Positions 35,920 to 45,432 of a stretch of DNA of 64,000 nucleotides are shown here, piece after piece; within the stretch, counting starts at the first letter, position 1, and each line of letters opens with the position of its first letter. Made by a program: the position numbers and the translations under genes. The notes below the pieces were generated by a model. The model did no database searches and had not been told where the DNA came from. It saw only the letters and a program-made list of their open reading frames with translations. Where the stretch lies: contig ONCQ01000007.1 of NCBI GenBank assembly GCA_900316355.1, forward strand, positions 34,901-98,900, read 5' to 3'. The DNA comes from an uncultured Prevotellaceae bacterium. GTDB taxonomy: Bacteria; Bacteroidota; Bacteroidia; Bacteroidales; Bacteroidaceae.

Positions 35920-38788
35920 TGTTCGCGGCGCCCGCGTCCACAACCTGAAGAATGTGGATGTCGATATTCCGCGCAACAGCCTGACCGTCATCACGGGGCT
36001 CTCAGGCTCGGGTAAGTCATCGTTGGCCTTTGACACGTTGTTTGCCGAGGGCCAGCGCCGCTATATAGAGACCTTCTCGGCCTATGCCCGCAACTTCCTG
36101 GGCGGCATGGAGCGTCCGGATGTAGATAAGATATCGGGCCTCTCGCCTGTCATCAGCATCGAACAGAAGACCACCAACAAGAACCCGCGTTCCACCGTGG
36201 GCACCACCACGGAGATCTTCGACTTCCTGCGCCTCCTCTATGCCCGCGCAGGTGATGCCTTCTCATGGGAGACGGGTGAGCCGATGGTGAAATACACCGA
36301 GGAACAGATTGTGGACCTCATCTCACAGGACTATGCAGGGCACCGTGTGCTGCTGCTGGCACCCCTCGTGCGCAACCGCAAGGGTCATTACCGCGAACTC
36401 TTCGACAGCGTGCGTCGCAAGGGATTCCTGCGCGTGCGTGTGGATGGTGAACTCTTGGAGGTGGAGCAGGGAATGAAGGTGGACCGCTATGTCAACCACA
36501 GCATTGAGGTGGTCGTGGACCGTCTGGCCTTGGATGCGTCTGCCACGGCTGAAGCATCCAAAGCCAGGCTCAAGAAGAGTGTAGAGCTGTGCATGAAGAT
36601 GGGCGAGGGGCTGATGATGGTGATGGATATGGAGACCAACACCGTGAAGCACTACAGCCGTCGCCTGATGTGCCCCACCACGGGCATGAGCTATGCCGAC
36701 CCTGCCCCCCACAACTTCTCGTTCAACTCGCCGCAGGGCTGGTGTCCGCGCTGCAAAGGCCTCGGCTATGTCAACCTCATCGATGTCAACAAGGTCATCC
36801 CCGACCGCTCGCTGTCTGTCAAGGATGGCGGCATCGCCCCCCTTGGAAAAGCCAAGAACCAGATGATCTTCTGGCAGATGGAAGCACTGTTGGCGCGCTA
36901 TGATGCGACAATGGATACGCCGCTGTCCGAGGTCCCCGATGAAGCCATCGATGAGATCTTCAACGGCTGCCCCGAGCGCCTGCGCATCCCGGCGGCTACC
37001 GCCCATACAAGCAATGACTATTACATCGAATACGACGGACTCGTCAAGTACATCCAGATGATGCAGGACAGCGAGGCCAGCGCCACCGCACAGAAATGGG
37101 CCGAGCAGTTCTCGAAGACTGACACCTGCCCGGACTGTCATGGCACCCGCCTCAATCGCGAGGCCCTTCATTTCCGCATCGCCGGCAAGAACATTGCCGA
37201 GTTGGCGGACATGGACATCAAGGACCTGCGGCAGTGGATTATCGCGCTGCATGAGGAATGTCTGGCTGGTGAGGGGCCTCTCCTCACGCCCCGTCAGCGT
37301 AAGATAGCGCCTGAGATTCTCAAGGAGATACGCGCACGCCTGCAGTTCCTCTTCGATGTGGGTCTGGACTATCTCAGCCTCTCGCGCACCAGCATGAGCC
37401 TCTCGGGTGGCGAGAGCCAGCGCATCCGACTGGCTACGCAGATAGGGGCCAAACTCGTCAACGTCCTCTATATCCTTGATGAACCCAGCATCGGGCTGCA
37501 CCAGCGCGACAACCGCCGCCTGATCCACTCGCTGAAGGAGCTCCGCGACACGGGCAACACCGTCATCGTGGTGGAGCACGACGAGGAGATGATGCGCGAG
37601 GCAGATTACATCATCGACATGGGACCCTTCGCCGGCCGCAAGGGTGGCGAAGTGATGTTCCAGGGAACGTACGAGGAGTTGATAAGCCCCTCTCCCCGTT
37701 CCCTCCATGGGGCGGACGGCTCCTTAACCCGCGATTATTTAACAGGCGCTCGTGCCATCGAGGTTCCTGCCACCCGCCGTGTAGGCAACGGCAACAGCCT
37801 GCTGCTGAAGGGCGCTCGCGGCAACAACCTCCAGAATGTCGATGTCCGTTTCCCTCTGGGCACACTCATCTGCGTGACGGGCGTCTCGGGGTCGGGAAAG
37901 AGTTCGCTCATCAACGACACGCTCCAGCCCATCCTCTCACAACATTTCTATCACTCACTGCGCGACCCGTTGCCCTACGGCAGCATCGAGGGATTGGAGC
38001 ATCTGGACAAGGTCGTGAGCGTGGATCAGAGCCCTATCGGGCGTACGCCTCGCTCCAATCCTGCCACCTACACAGGCGTCTTCTCCGACATCCGTGACCT
38101 CTTCGTGTCGTTGCCCGAAGCCCGCATCCGCGGCTACAAGGCCGGGCGCTTCTCGTTCAATGTGAAGGGTGGTCGCTGCGAGGCATGTGGCGGCAATGGC
38201 TACAAGACCATTGAGATGAATTTCCTGCCCGATGTGATGGTGCCCTGCGAGGAGTGTCGTGGCAAGCGCTACAACCGCGAGACGCTGGAGGTGCGCTTCA
38301 AGGGTAAGAGCATCGCCGATGTGCTGGACATGACCATCAACCGCGCCGTGGAGTTCTTCGAGAACCAGCCCGCCATCCTCCAGAAAATCAAGACCCTGCA
38401 GGATGTCGGCCTCGGGTACATCAAGCTCGGCCAGTCCTCCACGACCCTGTCAGGAGGCGAGAGCCAGCGTGTGAAGCTGGCTACAGAGCTGTCGAAGCGC
38501 GACACCGGTCGCACGCTTTACATCCTCGATGAACCCACCACCGGCCTGCACTTCGAGGATATCCGTGTCCTTCTGGGCGTCCTCCAGCGTTTGGTCGAGA
38601 AGGGCAACACCGTCCTCGTCATCGAGCACAACCTCGATGTCATCAAGTCCGCCGACTATCTCATTGACATGGGTCCCGAGGGCGGGCGCGGCGGTGGTCG
38701 CCTCCTTGCCTGCGGCACTCCCGAGGAAGTTGCCCAATGCCCCGACGGCTACACCTCGCAGTTCCTTCGAGAGATATTAGGAAATTGA
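35897..38788 (+). CDS. uvrA: UvrABC system protein A
   Basis: 963 residues. UvrA dimers find bulky lesions, load UvrB and are then released, using two ABC ATPase halves. Walker A motifs GLSGSGKSS (about residue 34) and GVSGSGKSS (about 661); signatures LSGGESQR at about 501 and 852; Walker [11 protein letters not shown] and [10 protein letters not shown]; zinc finger [15 protein letters not shown]...CEECRGKRY. The start overlaps the preceding gene by 23 bases, so the two are probably translated together. One degenerate GC-rich repeat (37687-37720) sits in frame between the halves, giving [14 protein letters not shown]. Related uvrA fragment at 44581. Confidence 0.97.
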   Translation: MKETQTISVRGARVHNLKNVDVDIPRNSLTVITGLSGSGKSSLAFDTLFAEGQRRYIETFSAYARNFLGGMERPDVDKISGLSPVISIEQKTTNKNPRSTVGTTTEIFDFLRLLYARAGDAFSWETGEPMVKYTEEQIVDLISQDYAGHRVLLLAPLVRNRKGHYRELFDSVRRKGFLRVRVDGELLEVEQGMKVDRYVNHSIEVVVDRLALDASATAEASKARLKKSVELCMKMGEGLMMVMDMETNTVKHYSRRLMCPTTGMSYADPAPHNFSFNSPQGWCPRCKGLGYVNLIDVNKVIPDRSLSVKDGGIAPLGKAKNQMIFWQMEALLARYDATMDTPLSEVPDEAIDEIFNGCPERLRIPAATAHTSNDYYIEYDGLVKYIQMMQDSEASATAQKWAEQFSKTDTCPDCHGTRLNREALHFRIAGKNIAELADMDIKDLRQWIIALHEECLAGEGPLLTPRQRKIAPEILKEIRARLQFLFDVGLDYLSLSRTSMSLSGGESQRIRLATQIGAKLVNVLYILDEPSIGLHQRDNRRLIHSLKELRDTGNTVIVVEHDEEMMREADYIIDMGPFAGRKGGEVMFQGTYEELISPSPRSLHGADGSLTRDYLTGARAIEVPATRRVGNGNSLLLKGARGNNLQNVDVRFPLGTLICVTGVSGSGKSSLINDTLQPILSQHFYHSLRDPLPYGSIEGLEHLDKVVSVDQSPIGRTPRSNPATYTGVFSDIRDLFVSLPEARIRGYKAGRFSFNVKGGRCEACGGNGYKTIEMNFLPDVMVPCEECRGKRYNRETLEVRFKGKSIADVLDMTINRAVEFFENQPAILQKIKTLQDVGLGYIKLGQSSTTLSGGESQRVKLATELSKRDTGRTLYILDEPTTGLHFEDIRVLLGVLQRLVEKGNTVLVIEHNLDVIKSADYLIDMGPEGGRGGGRLLACGTPEEVAQCPDGYTSQFLREILGN
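37687..37720. repeat. Degenerate in-frame GC-rich repeat in uvrA
   Basis: CCCCTCTCCCCGTTCCCTCCATGGGGCGGACGG-like sequence with the CCCCTCTCCCCG flank of the mfd repeats but a broken right arm. It encodes a linker between the two ATPase halves. Confidence 0.5.
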
Positions 38789-38930
38789 TTGCCCAATAGG
38801 ATGTGTACCAGCCTATGGTATCGCTTTCCATTTGGTTTGCCGACACCTTTTGAGAATTTTTTTCTACCCCTCTACAAAAAAAGTGTTCTTTTTTTGACGG
38901 ATGTCTGTTTTTTCTATATCTTTGCGGCAT
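38789..38930. other. Spacer between uvrA and the first leader RNA
   Basis: No gene seen. It holds an A/T-rich stretch with CAAAAAAAGTG and the promoter of the leader RNA. Confidence 0.5.
38917..38924 (+). promoter_or_regulatory. -7 box (TATCTTTG) for leader RNA copy 1
   Basis: CTATATCTTTGCGG with TTTTTTTGACGG at about -33, in the TSS-type pattern of copy 2 (45419). Confidence 0.68.
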
Positions 38931-39307
38931 CCTAACCACGAAGGTGGATTCATAGTATGTTTATATGCAGTTCTTGAACTGCTGTAGAATGTATCTGTGC
39001 AGAAGCCGGGAGGGTGGGACGCATATATACATAAAAGGCGTTTACTAGGCGCTTTGTTCTTTGACGATCTGAAGTCTCGCAAACTCGAATCCAGTCAATA
39101 GCAAAGCAACAGTAGATGTCCTTCGTGGGAATATGCTGAAGTGTGTCATGTCGTGTCCTATTTTTATATAATAGGTTCGCGCGAGACATACATATTCACA
39201 TATATTCCTCGCGTGGGCTTCTGCGTTGCACCGTTTCGACTGGATGGGCAATGCGAGACGCCAAGATCGTGGGACGGGCAACAAGTACAGTCTCCCACGC
39301 TTTTTTT
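38931..39307 (+). ncRNA. Structured leader RNA, copy 1 (new family?)
   Basis: About 377 bases, shared with 45433-45712 and the minus strand of 60134-60526. Conserved blocks: AAAGGCGTTTACTAGGCGCT (39033), TCTCGCAA (39075-39082), AGCAACAGTAGATG (39105-39118). At the 3' end: CGTGGG (39212), a hairpin GCGTTGC (39223)-GCAATGC (39248), TGCGAGA (39252-39258), which is the complement of TCTCGCA and could close a long-range helix, and CGTGGGA (39268)/TCTCCCACG (39291) followed by seven T. The last stem is a terminator; the earlier CGTGGG could compete for CCCACG as an antiterminator. No TTTG promoter lies between it and the ATG at 39388, which argues for a leader rather than a separate RNA. I know of no named match; Bacteroidales-1 RNA is one family to compare. 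Confidence 0.8.
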
Positions 39308-39387
39308 ATGCAGTATGCTGTAGAATAACTCAAACAACTAACAACCTGCCGGCCTTGGGAGTACTGCCGGACGTAAATGTCATATTT

Positions 39388-42300
39388 ATGAGACTTACAA
39401 AACTACTCCTCTGTGGCGCATTGGCACTTGTGAGTTCACTCGCCAATGCCACCATCGTAGATGGCGTTCGGCAAAGGCCCACCTACGAAACAACGGGCTT
39501 CGTGACTGGTCAGGAGATGTATCTCTACAATGTCGGAGCCGGGCAGTTCTTCACACAAGGCAACAGCTGGGCAACACAAGCCAGCATCGGCAGTGAGGGC
39601 CGCAAGGTACGGATTACTTCTACTGGCAGTGGCGATTACTACTTGCAATGCTATTGCTGGCGCACCGACAACGACCCGGGTGGTTCCATGGATGCAGCTT
39701 GGCGTGACGTATTCTTTGACAGCGAGACTGCATTGTTTGTTGACCGGGGTAATCAGGTAAACTACTATTTTGCAGTAGAGGATAATAGCGGTACTTTCCG
39801 TCTCTCTACATCTTCACGTAATCCGACATTTGGCGACTATGCAGGTGCCGGCCTTTACGTAGGTCTCACGAAGAATGGCAATACGACCGCTCTCAGTCCC
39901 TTTGTTGATGAGGATGAAGCATACGTCGACTGGGCTTTTGTGACAGAAGAGAACTATACTGCCCTTGCCTCGGCTATAGAGATCTACAATAAGGCACAGG
40001 AGCTCAAGGAATGGATAGACAGGATTCAGGCGAAGAACGGCGACGCCAGCAGCTTGGAAACAGTCTATCTCAACGAAAGCGCGTCCATGTCTGAGCTGCA
40101 AGCTGCTATTGATGGTGCACAGCCTCTTTACATCCAGGCTATTATCAACAACGCACCAGACAAGGAGAACATTGATTTGACAATGGCTCTTGTTAATCCC
40201 GGATTTGAAAACGGTGAAACAGGATGGACTATTACAGCAACGCCCGGCGACGGTGCCAATGGCCATCAAGGTAATGTCCGCCCTGGCGGCTCTGCTTCCA
40301 ACCAGTGCTATGAGGCTTGGAACAACTCTGCTTTCGATATTTACCAGACGCTCACGGACATGCCCGTCGGCGTGTATGAGATTGAGGTACAAGGCTTCTA
40401 TCGCTATGGTCGCGGTGATGTGGCATGGAATGCCTATCTGGCACAAAACGTAGATTACGTGAAGCCTGAAGGCGTTCCCGTCTATGTCTATCTGAACAAC
40501 AATGCGACCAATTTCGTCAACGTGTTTGGCGATGATAAACAGATTACAAATGCATCGTTCTATAGCGGTGGCAGTACAGACTATTCCTCTCAATCGAATG
40601 GCAATACAACGTATTACTTCCCCAATGGTATGGCCAGTGCTGCCATCGCATTTTCCGATGGCATGTACAAGCAAAGTGCCTTCGGCTTGATCGCCAATGC
40701 CGGTGATGCATTCCGCATCGGTGTGAAGGGTAATTCTTCACAGCTGAATGACAGCTGGGTCATCTGGGACAATTTCAAGCTCTACTACCGTGGCTTCAAG
40801 GCCGAAGTGGTGCAACCCATCTTGGAAACGGCCATGGCTGACCTCAATCAGTATGCCAACCTGCTCATGGGCAAGACAGAGTATGCCAACTTGAGCAACG
40901 CTCTCTCCGCTGCTCAGGCCGCCATCGAAAACCAAGATGGCGAGGCCATGTTCCAAGCACTGAACGCTCTTTACGATGTCAAGGAGTCCGTCATCGCATC
41001 CAAAGATCTCTTCCTTTCACAAGAAGTTTCCACAGACCTCACAAGCCTGCAGGAAGCTATTGCTGGCGTAGCTAACGAGAAGCTGTCAGCTGCCACCCGG
41101 ACTGCCGCAACAACGCTGGAATCCGGCATCGCAGGGAATACCCTCTATGAGGGTACGCAGATAAGCCAGCTCAAGACAGACGTGAGCAATGCCATCAATA
41201 ATCTGAACAGCTCCGTCAATCTTTACGGCCAACTCAACACTGCCATCGGCTCTCTGGCAGCTGCCGCACAGCTGAAGGTCAATCAGACGCTGTTAGGTGA
41301 GGCGAATGAGGCATTGACCTCTGCACAGACAGGCTATGACAATGCCACCATCGCTGACAGTGAGGTGAGTGCATTGGTGCAAAGCCTCAATAGTAAGACC
41401 ACGGCCCTTAACGCTTCCGCAACGGCCTACACGAACCTCAACAACGCCATTGGCCGCTTGGAGGCAGCCATCGCTGAGGCATCAGAGGAGACGGCCCGCG
41501 TAGCCAAATCGACGCTCACCAAGGCGAACCTGCGCCTCACGGCATCACAGGATCTGTACAACAATGGTACTATTGCCGATTCCGACATCGCTGAACGCAT
41601 CTCAGCCATCGATGCCCTCATCACCGAGCTGACCCACTCCATCGAGCTTTACCGCCAGTTCAACTCAGGTCTGGCATCCCTGGCAGAAGCCTTGGCAACT
41701 AAGGAGAAGCTGTCTTCCGCCACGCTCTCATCCGCGCAGGCTGTCTATGACACAGCTCTTGAGGCTTACAACGAGGGAACCGTTGATGACGACCAGATAG
41801 CGGCTCAGATTACGTCGCTGAGCACACAGGTTACAGCTATCAATAGCTCCATCAGCCTCTATGCCGACCTCTCCGATGCTCTGACTACCTTGCAGCCCGT
41901 CGTAGGATTGAAGGCTATGCAGACACTCGTGGATGAAGTCAACGAGCTCAACGGAATGCAAGCAGGATATAACGAAGGCACGATTGCCAATGACGACATC
42001 GACGGCATCATCAGCCGCATCGAAGCCGTTATCCCGCAGGTGCAGGCCTCCGCCGGGAAGTATGCCGACCTGGCAACTGCCATCACGCGCTTGGAGGCAG
42101 CCATCGCTGAGGCATCTGAGGAAACGGCCCGCGTAGCCAAATCGACGCTCACCAAGGCTAACTTGCGCCTCACTGCATCACAGAATCTGTACAACAATGG
42201 TACTATTGCCGATGACGACATCGCTGAACGCGTCTCAGCCATCGACCAACTCATAGATGAGCTGACAGCTTCTATCCACCTCTATCAGGAGTTCAAGACC

Positions 42301-44304
42301 TCGTTGGAGAGCTTGGAAGCTGCCCTTGCTACCACTGACAAGCTGGCCGCTGCCACCCGTAACGCTGCACAGAACGTCTATGACACCGCCCTCGCAGCCT
42401 ACAATGAGGGAACCGTTGATGACGACAAGATTGAGGCTCAGAAGAACGCATTGAATGCACAGATTGAGTCCATGAACACTTCCAAGAGCCTGTACGGGCA
42501 GCTCAACACAGCTATCGGAAACCTGAAGACCGAGCTTGACAAGAACAACAAGGTGGCCGCAACTGTACGCACTGCAGCTGATGATGATTATGCCGCAGCT
42601 GTTGCAGCATACGGAGCCGGAACGATTGTCGACGCAAACGTAGCCGCCGAGGTCAACAAGCTCAACGGTGATGTCACCAGCCTCCAGAGCTCTGCTGCCG
42701 CCTACGCTCAGCTGGCCACAGCAATCGCTGCCCTGAACACGGAGTTGAACAAGAATGCCAAGGTCTATGCACCTGTTCGCTCCGCAGCTGAGACTGACTA
42801 CGCTACGGCAAACGATGCATACGATCAGGCTACCATCGCCGATGCCGAGATTCCCGCAGAAATCACCAAGCTCAACGGTGACGTCACGAACCTTCAGAAC
42901 TCAGCTGTTGCTTACTCTCAGCTGGCCACAGCAATCGCTGCCCTGAACACGGAATTGAACAAGAATGCCAAGGTCTATGCACCTGTCCGCTCAGCTGCTG
43001 AGACTGACTACGCTATGGCAAACGATGCATACGATCAGGCTACCATCGCCGATGCCGATATTCCTGCAGAAGTGGCCACCCTGAACGCTCACGTGACGAG
43101 CCTCCAGAGCTCCGCTACAGCTTACGAGGGCCTGAATACAGCTATCACAGGCTTTGCTGACGCTGTAGCAGCTGCCGATGGCAAGGTTGCTGACGGGTTG
43201 CTCACCAGTGCTAACACGCTGCTCTCTGCCACTCAGACAGCTTACGATGAAGGTTCTATCGAAGATGCAGCCATTGAGGGTAAGAAGACGGAGCTCTTCA
43301 ACGCCACGGGCAACCTCAATGCAGCCGACGGCTTGGAAGCAAAAGCACAGAGCCGCACGAGTGAACTGGGAGACCTCGATACTGCTCTTGCAGAGGTTAG
43401 CGACCTGCTCGTACAGGCTCAAAACGATATGGAGACGTGCTACATTGCCATCGACAAGAGGAATGAGATTCAGCCCATCCTGAATGATTATGTCACCAGC
43501 CTGAGCCAGCTCAACAGCGACCGCGACGGCATTAACAACCGCCTCACCACTGACAAGCAGACACAGGCCACAGCCATCAACGACATCGGAACGGCCTACG
43601 GCCCTGCACTCACCGGTGCAAACAACGACCTGACCGCCATGGAACAGGAGATTGCCGATGCTCTCAGCGATCTGAACGACATGAAGCAATACCTCACGGT
43701 AGAACCCGCAGCGGCTATTGCTGAGTCTTCCAACATCATCGATCTGACGGCAGAGTATGGTACATTCTGTTCTGGCCTAAACCTTGACTTTACCGATGCT
43801 GATGTGAAGGCTTACATAGTATCTGCCTACATTCCTGAAGAAGGCAAGGTCATCCTGACCCGCGTCTATGACGTTCCCGCCGGCACAGGTCTTGTGGTAC
43901 GCGGTGTAGAGGGCGGTCACTATGAGATACCCGCTGGCAACGGCTCCTCTGTGCTGAGTAATCTGCTTGTTGGTACAACCCGCAGCAAGGACCTGCCCGT
44001 TGAGGAGGGTGACAAGACCAACTGCATCCTTGCCGACGGCTCATTCGGACTCGGCTTCTATCCCACCTCAGGCGGCATCCTCCCAGCCGGAAAGGCTTAT
44101 CTGCCTCTGCCTAGTTCATCTCTCAGCCAAGCAGGAGAGGTCAAGGGTGTCACCTTTGTCTTCGAGGATGCCACCGGCATCGGTATCGTTGAGTCCGATG
44201 GTCAGGATGGTATATGGTACACCGTTGATGGTAAGATGCTTCAGCACAAGCCATTTACTCCTGGTGTCTATGTGCGCAATGGAAAGAAGGTAATTGTCAA
44301 ATAG
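39388..44304 (+). CDS. Large surface protein with N-terminal binding domains, about ten 70-residue helical repeats and a sorting tail
   Basis: 1638 residues from the ATG at 39388 (signal peptide MRLTKLLLCGALALVSSLAN); the frame is open upstream through the leader RNA. Residues 20-480: beta domains (GQEMYLYNVGAGQFFTQGN, a ricin-like or discoidin-like start; PGFENGETGWTITATPGD, a carbohydrate-binding-like sandwich). Residues about 490-1500: repeats of coiled-coil helices with the repeated turn AYNEGTVDDDQI / LYNNGTIADSDI, ten times at about 70 residues. The last 60 residues (WYTVDGKMLQHK...GVYVRNGKKVIVK) form the sorting tail. Nearly identical DNA stretches occur at 41449-41610 and 42085-42246 and at 42715 and 42925, signs of recent duplication. 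Probably an extended surface rod; ligand unknown. Confidence 0.78.
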   Translation: MRLTKLLLCGALALVSSLANATIVDGVRQRPTYETTGFVTGQEMYLYNVGAGQFFTQGNSWATQASIGSEGRKVRITSTGSGDYYLQCYCWRTDNDPGGSMDAAWRDVFFDSETALFVDRGNQVNYYFAVEDNSGTFRLSTSSRNPTFGDYAGAGLYVGLTKNGNTTALSPFVDEDEAYVDWAFVTEENYTALASAIEIYNKAQELKEWIDRIQAKNGDASSLETVYLNESASMSELQAAIDGAQPLYIQAIINNAPDKENIDLTMALVNPGFENGETGWTITATPGDGANGHQGNVRPGGSASNQCYEAWNNSAFDIYQTLTDMPVGVYEIEVQGFYRYGRGDVAWNAYLAQNVDYVKPEGVPVYVYLNNNATNFVNVFGDDKQITNASFYSGGSTDYSSQSNGNTTYYFPNGMASAAIAFSDGMYKQSAFGLIANAGDAFRIGVKGNSSQLNDSWVIWDNFKLYYRGFKAEVVQPILETAMADLNQYANLLMGKTEYANLSNALSAAQAAIENQDGEAMFQALNALYDVKESVIASKDLFLSQEVSTDLTSLQEAIAGVANEKLSAATRTAATTLESGIAGNTLYEGTQISQLKTDVSNAINNLNSSVNLYGQLNTAIGSLAAAAQLKVNQTLLGEANEALTSAQTGYDNATIADSEVSALVQSLNSKTTALNASATAYTNLNNAIGRLEAAIAEASEETARVAKSTLTKANLRLTASQDLYNNGTIADSDIAERISAIDALITELTHSIELYRQFNSGLASLAEALATKEKLSSATLSSAQAVYDTALEAYNEGTVDDDQIAAQITSLSTQVTAINSSISLYADLSDALTTLQPVVGLKAMQTLVDEVNELNGMQAGYNEGTIANDDIDGIISRIEAVIPQVQASAGKYADLATAITRLEAAIAEASEETARVAKSTLTKANLRLTASQNLYNNGTIADDDIAERVSAIDQLIDELTASIHLYQEFKTSLESLEAALATTDKLAAATRNAAQNVYDTALAAYNEGTVDDDKIEAQKNALNAQIESMNTSKSLYGQLNTAIGNLKTELDKNNKVAATVRTAADDDYAAAVAAYGAGTIVDANVAAEVNKLNGDVTSLQSSAAAYAQLATAIAALNTELNKNAKVYAPVRSAAETDYATANDAYDQATIADAEIPAEITKLNGDVTNLQNSAVAYSQLATAIAALNTELNKNAKVYAPVRSAAETDYAMANDAYDQATIADADIPAEVATLNAHVTSLQSSATAYEGLNTAITGFADAVAAADGKVADGLLTSANTLLSATQTAYDEGSIEDAAIEGKKTELFNATGNLNAADGLEAKAQSRTSELGDLDTALAEVSDLLVQAQNDMETCYIAIDKRNEIQPILNDYVTSLSQLNSDRDGINNRLTTDKQTQATAINDIGTAYGPALTGANNDLTAMEQEIADALSDLNDMKQYLTVEPAAAIAESSNIIDLTAEYGTFCSGLNLDFTDADVKAYIVSAYIPEEGKVILTRVYDVPAGTGLVVRGVEGGHYEIPAGNGSSVLSNLLVGTTRSKDLPVEEGDKTNCILADGSFGLGFYPTSGGILPAGKAYLPLPSSSLSQAGEVKGVTFVFEDATGIGIVESDGQDGIWYTVDGKMLQHKPFTPGVYVRNGKKVIVK
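41449..43062 (+). repeat. Direct DNA repeats inside the 1638-residue surface gene
   Basis: The ~160-base block beginning at 41449 recurs at 42085 (636 bases later, three protein repeats) with few changes, and a block at 42715-42844 recurs 210 bases later. They code the helical repeats. Confidence 0.82.
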
Positions 44305-44316
44305 CTCCAAACTGAC

Positions 44317-44496
44317 ATGGACATGAAAAAGATTTATAAACAGCCTTTTATCAGGTCGCACGCACTGTCCCCGCGAGGTTCTCTGTTAGCGCTCTCCGTG
44401 GGTAAGACCTCGGATGTCGGTGTCTATACCGGAGAAAGCCATGATGCAGGAGAAGCTCTGGTTAAAGAAAACCCATTCGATTATGAATGGAAATAA
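44317..44496 (+). CDS. Small 59-residue peptide, Bacteroidales-type, downstream of the surface gene
   Basis: Starts 13 bases after the surface gene stop: MDMKKIYKQPFIRSHALSPR, ending GEALVKENPFDYEWK. The pattern (a K-K/Y start, a middle LLALSVG stretch, an aromatic acidic end ...DYEW) resembles short proteins found after surface genes in Prevotella and Bacteroides. A second in-frame ATG lies at 44323. A terminator follows at 44525. Role unknown. Confidence 0.6.
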   Translation: MDMKKIYKQPFIRSHALSPRGSLLALSVGKTSDVGVYTGESHDAGEALVKENPFDYEWK

Positions 44497-44524
44497 GTTC
44501 AAATAAAGTTTCTTTGATTCTGTT

Positions 44525-44563
44525 GAAGGAGGTTGTGCCTTGAGGGTACATCCTCCTTCTTTT
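44525..44563 (+). terminator. Rho-independent terminator after the small peptide gene
   Basis: GAAGGAGG ... CCTCCTTC stem (44525-44532 with 44552-44559) followed by TTTT. It closes the surface-gene transcript. Confidence 0.65.
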
Positions 44564-44580
44564 AGTGACCTCTTGGGATT

Positions 44581-44650
44581 CCACAGAGCTGTCGAAACGC
44601 GACACCGACCGCACCCTCTATATCCTCGATGAGCCCACCACCAGCCTGAT
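44581..44650 (+). pseudogene. Fragment of a uvrA paralogue (C-terminal ATPase segment)
   Basis: About 70 bases resemble uvrA at 38481-38550 with roughly a dozen differences, many at third codon positions. The read-out [20 protein letters not shown] matches the Walker B region [19 protein letters not shown]. Frame breaks follow at once (TSLIRGRGLG). The number of silent differences suggests a diverged paralogue as source rather than the local copy. Confidence 0.75.
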
Positions 44651-44744
44651 TCGTGGCCGTGGTTTGGGGAGGGATTTTCCGCATATTTTTGTTCCTTTCC
44701 ATGATTTTCCGTGGTATTTCCTTTGCCCGAATCAGATTAATCAC

Positions 44745-44752
44745 TACTTTTG
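44745..44752 (+). promoter_or_regulatory. -7 box (TACTTTTG) for the HEPN/MNT pair
   Basis: TCACTACTTTTGTGG, 30 bases before the ATG at 44782, with CTTTGCCCG near -33. Confidence 0.6.
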
Positions 44753-44781
44753 TGGCGTGAAACCTCAATAACTCATGAACA

Positions 44782-44955
44782 ATGCCGGTCGATAAGGTAG
44801 CATATTGGCTTTTCAATATTGAGGCACGTTATCCAGAAGATAAAGAACTCCTTTCACGCAAACTAACAAAACCGTCATGTCGCTCAATCATTGACGATAC
44901 CAAACAACTACTACAATGGATGAAAGACGAGCTCTCAGCCGCGACGAGGCCTTAG
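44782..44955 (+). CDS. Truncated HEPN-domain protein (C-terminal part only)
   Basis: 57 residues: MPVDKVAYWLFNIEARYPED, then SIIDDTKQLLQWMKDE. This matches the end of HEPN proteins, the toxin partners of MNT nucleotidyltransferases; a full domain has about 110-130 residues, and the first half, with the RNase-type Arg...His site, is absent. A stop codon lies directly upstream of the ATG and a promoter 30 bases before, so the short form could be made. It overlaps the MNT gene by 40 bases. Confidence 0.6.
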   Translation: MPVDKVAYWLFNIEARYPEDKELLSRKLTKPSCRSIIDDTKQLLQWMKDELSAATRP

Positions 44956-45233
44956 ACCTTGTCCGACATTATAAATCCATCATCAGTTCGCGCTTTGAGA
45001 AAGAGCCGAAAGTGATGATGTTTGGTTCGTATAGCAAGGGCTATGCCAATCCAGACAGTGATATTGATGTCGCAGTCATTGTGCCCTCGTATGGTGACCA
45101 AAAGTTTGAAATCTCCAAGAAACTATGGCACGATGTACGTCAAGTCAGTTTCCTCATAGAACCCATCCTAATGTCTGATGACCGCTGGTCTCCGCTGTAT
45201 GATGATGTCATGAAAACGGGCATCGCCGTATAA
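44916..45233 (+). CDS. Minimal nucleotidyltransferase (MNT) domain protein, antitoxin-like
   Basis: 105 residues. Nucleotidyltransferase fold with GSYSKGYANPDSDIDVAVIV, where GS and the DSDID acids bind nucleotide and metal. MNT proteins paired with HEPN toxins can AMP-modify the toxin and block it. The partner here is truncated, so the pair is probably a remnant. It starts in a frame different from the HEPN stub and overlaps its end. Confidence 0.85.
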   Translation: MDERRALSRDEALDLVRHYKSIISSRFEKEPKVMMFGSYSKGYANPDSDIDVAVIVPSYGDQKFEISKKLWHDVRQVSFLIEPILMSDDRWSPLYDDVMKTGIAV

Positions 45234-45335
45234 CCTTGAACATCTTCCCCCCTTGAACTCTTAAACCCTTAAACTGTTTATGAAATAAACCATAATAGAT
45301 AGACATACAGACAGAAGCGTCCGCTTAGAAGAACC

Positions 45336-45366
45336 GCCCTCCCACTATAGGGAGGGCTTTTTTTTG
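45336..45366 (+). terminator. Rho-independent terminator after the MNT gene
   Basis: GCCCTCCC-ACTATA-GGGAGGGC (45336-45357) followed by nine T. Strong and unambiguous. Confidence 0.9.
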
Positions 45367-45418
45367 TGCCCTCGATAAAAAAGTATCGTGATTTCTTTGC
45401 TCGAAAGAGATTAATCTA

Positions 45419-45426
45419 TATCTTTG
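45419..45426 (+). promoter_or_regulatory. -7 box (TATCTTTG) for leader RNA copy 2
   Basis: TCTATATCTTTGCAGC, with TTTGCTCG at about -33. It closely resembles the copy 1 promoter. Confidence 0.68.
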
Positions 45427-45432
45427 CAGCGA

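Noticed and set aside
39226-39387. An upstream start for the 1638-residue protein at 39226
   Set aside because: It lies inside the leader RNA and would delay the signal peptide by 54 residues; the ATG at 39388 begins a normal signal.
44565-44771. The short frame containing the uvrA fragment as a real gene
   Set aside because: Only the ~23 matching residues are meaningful; the rest is unrelated and there is no start signal.
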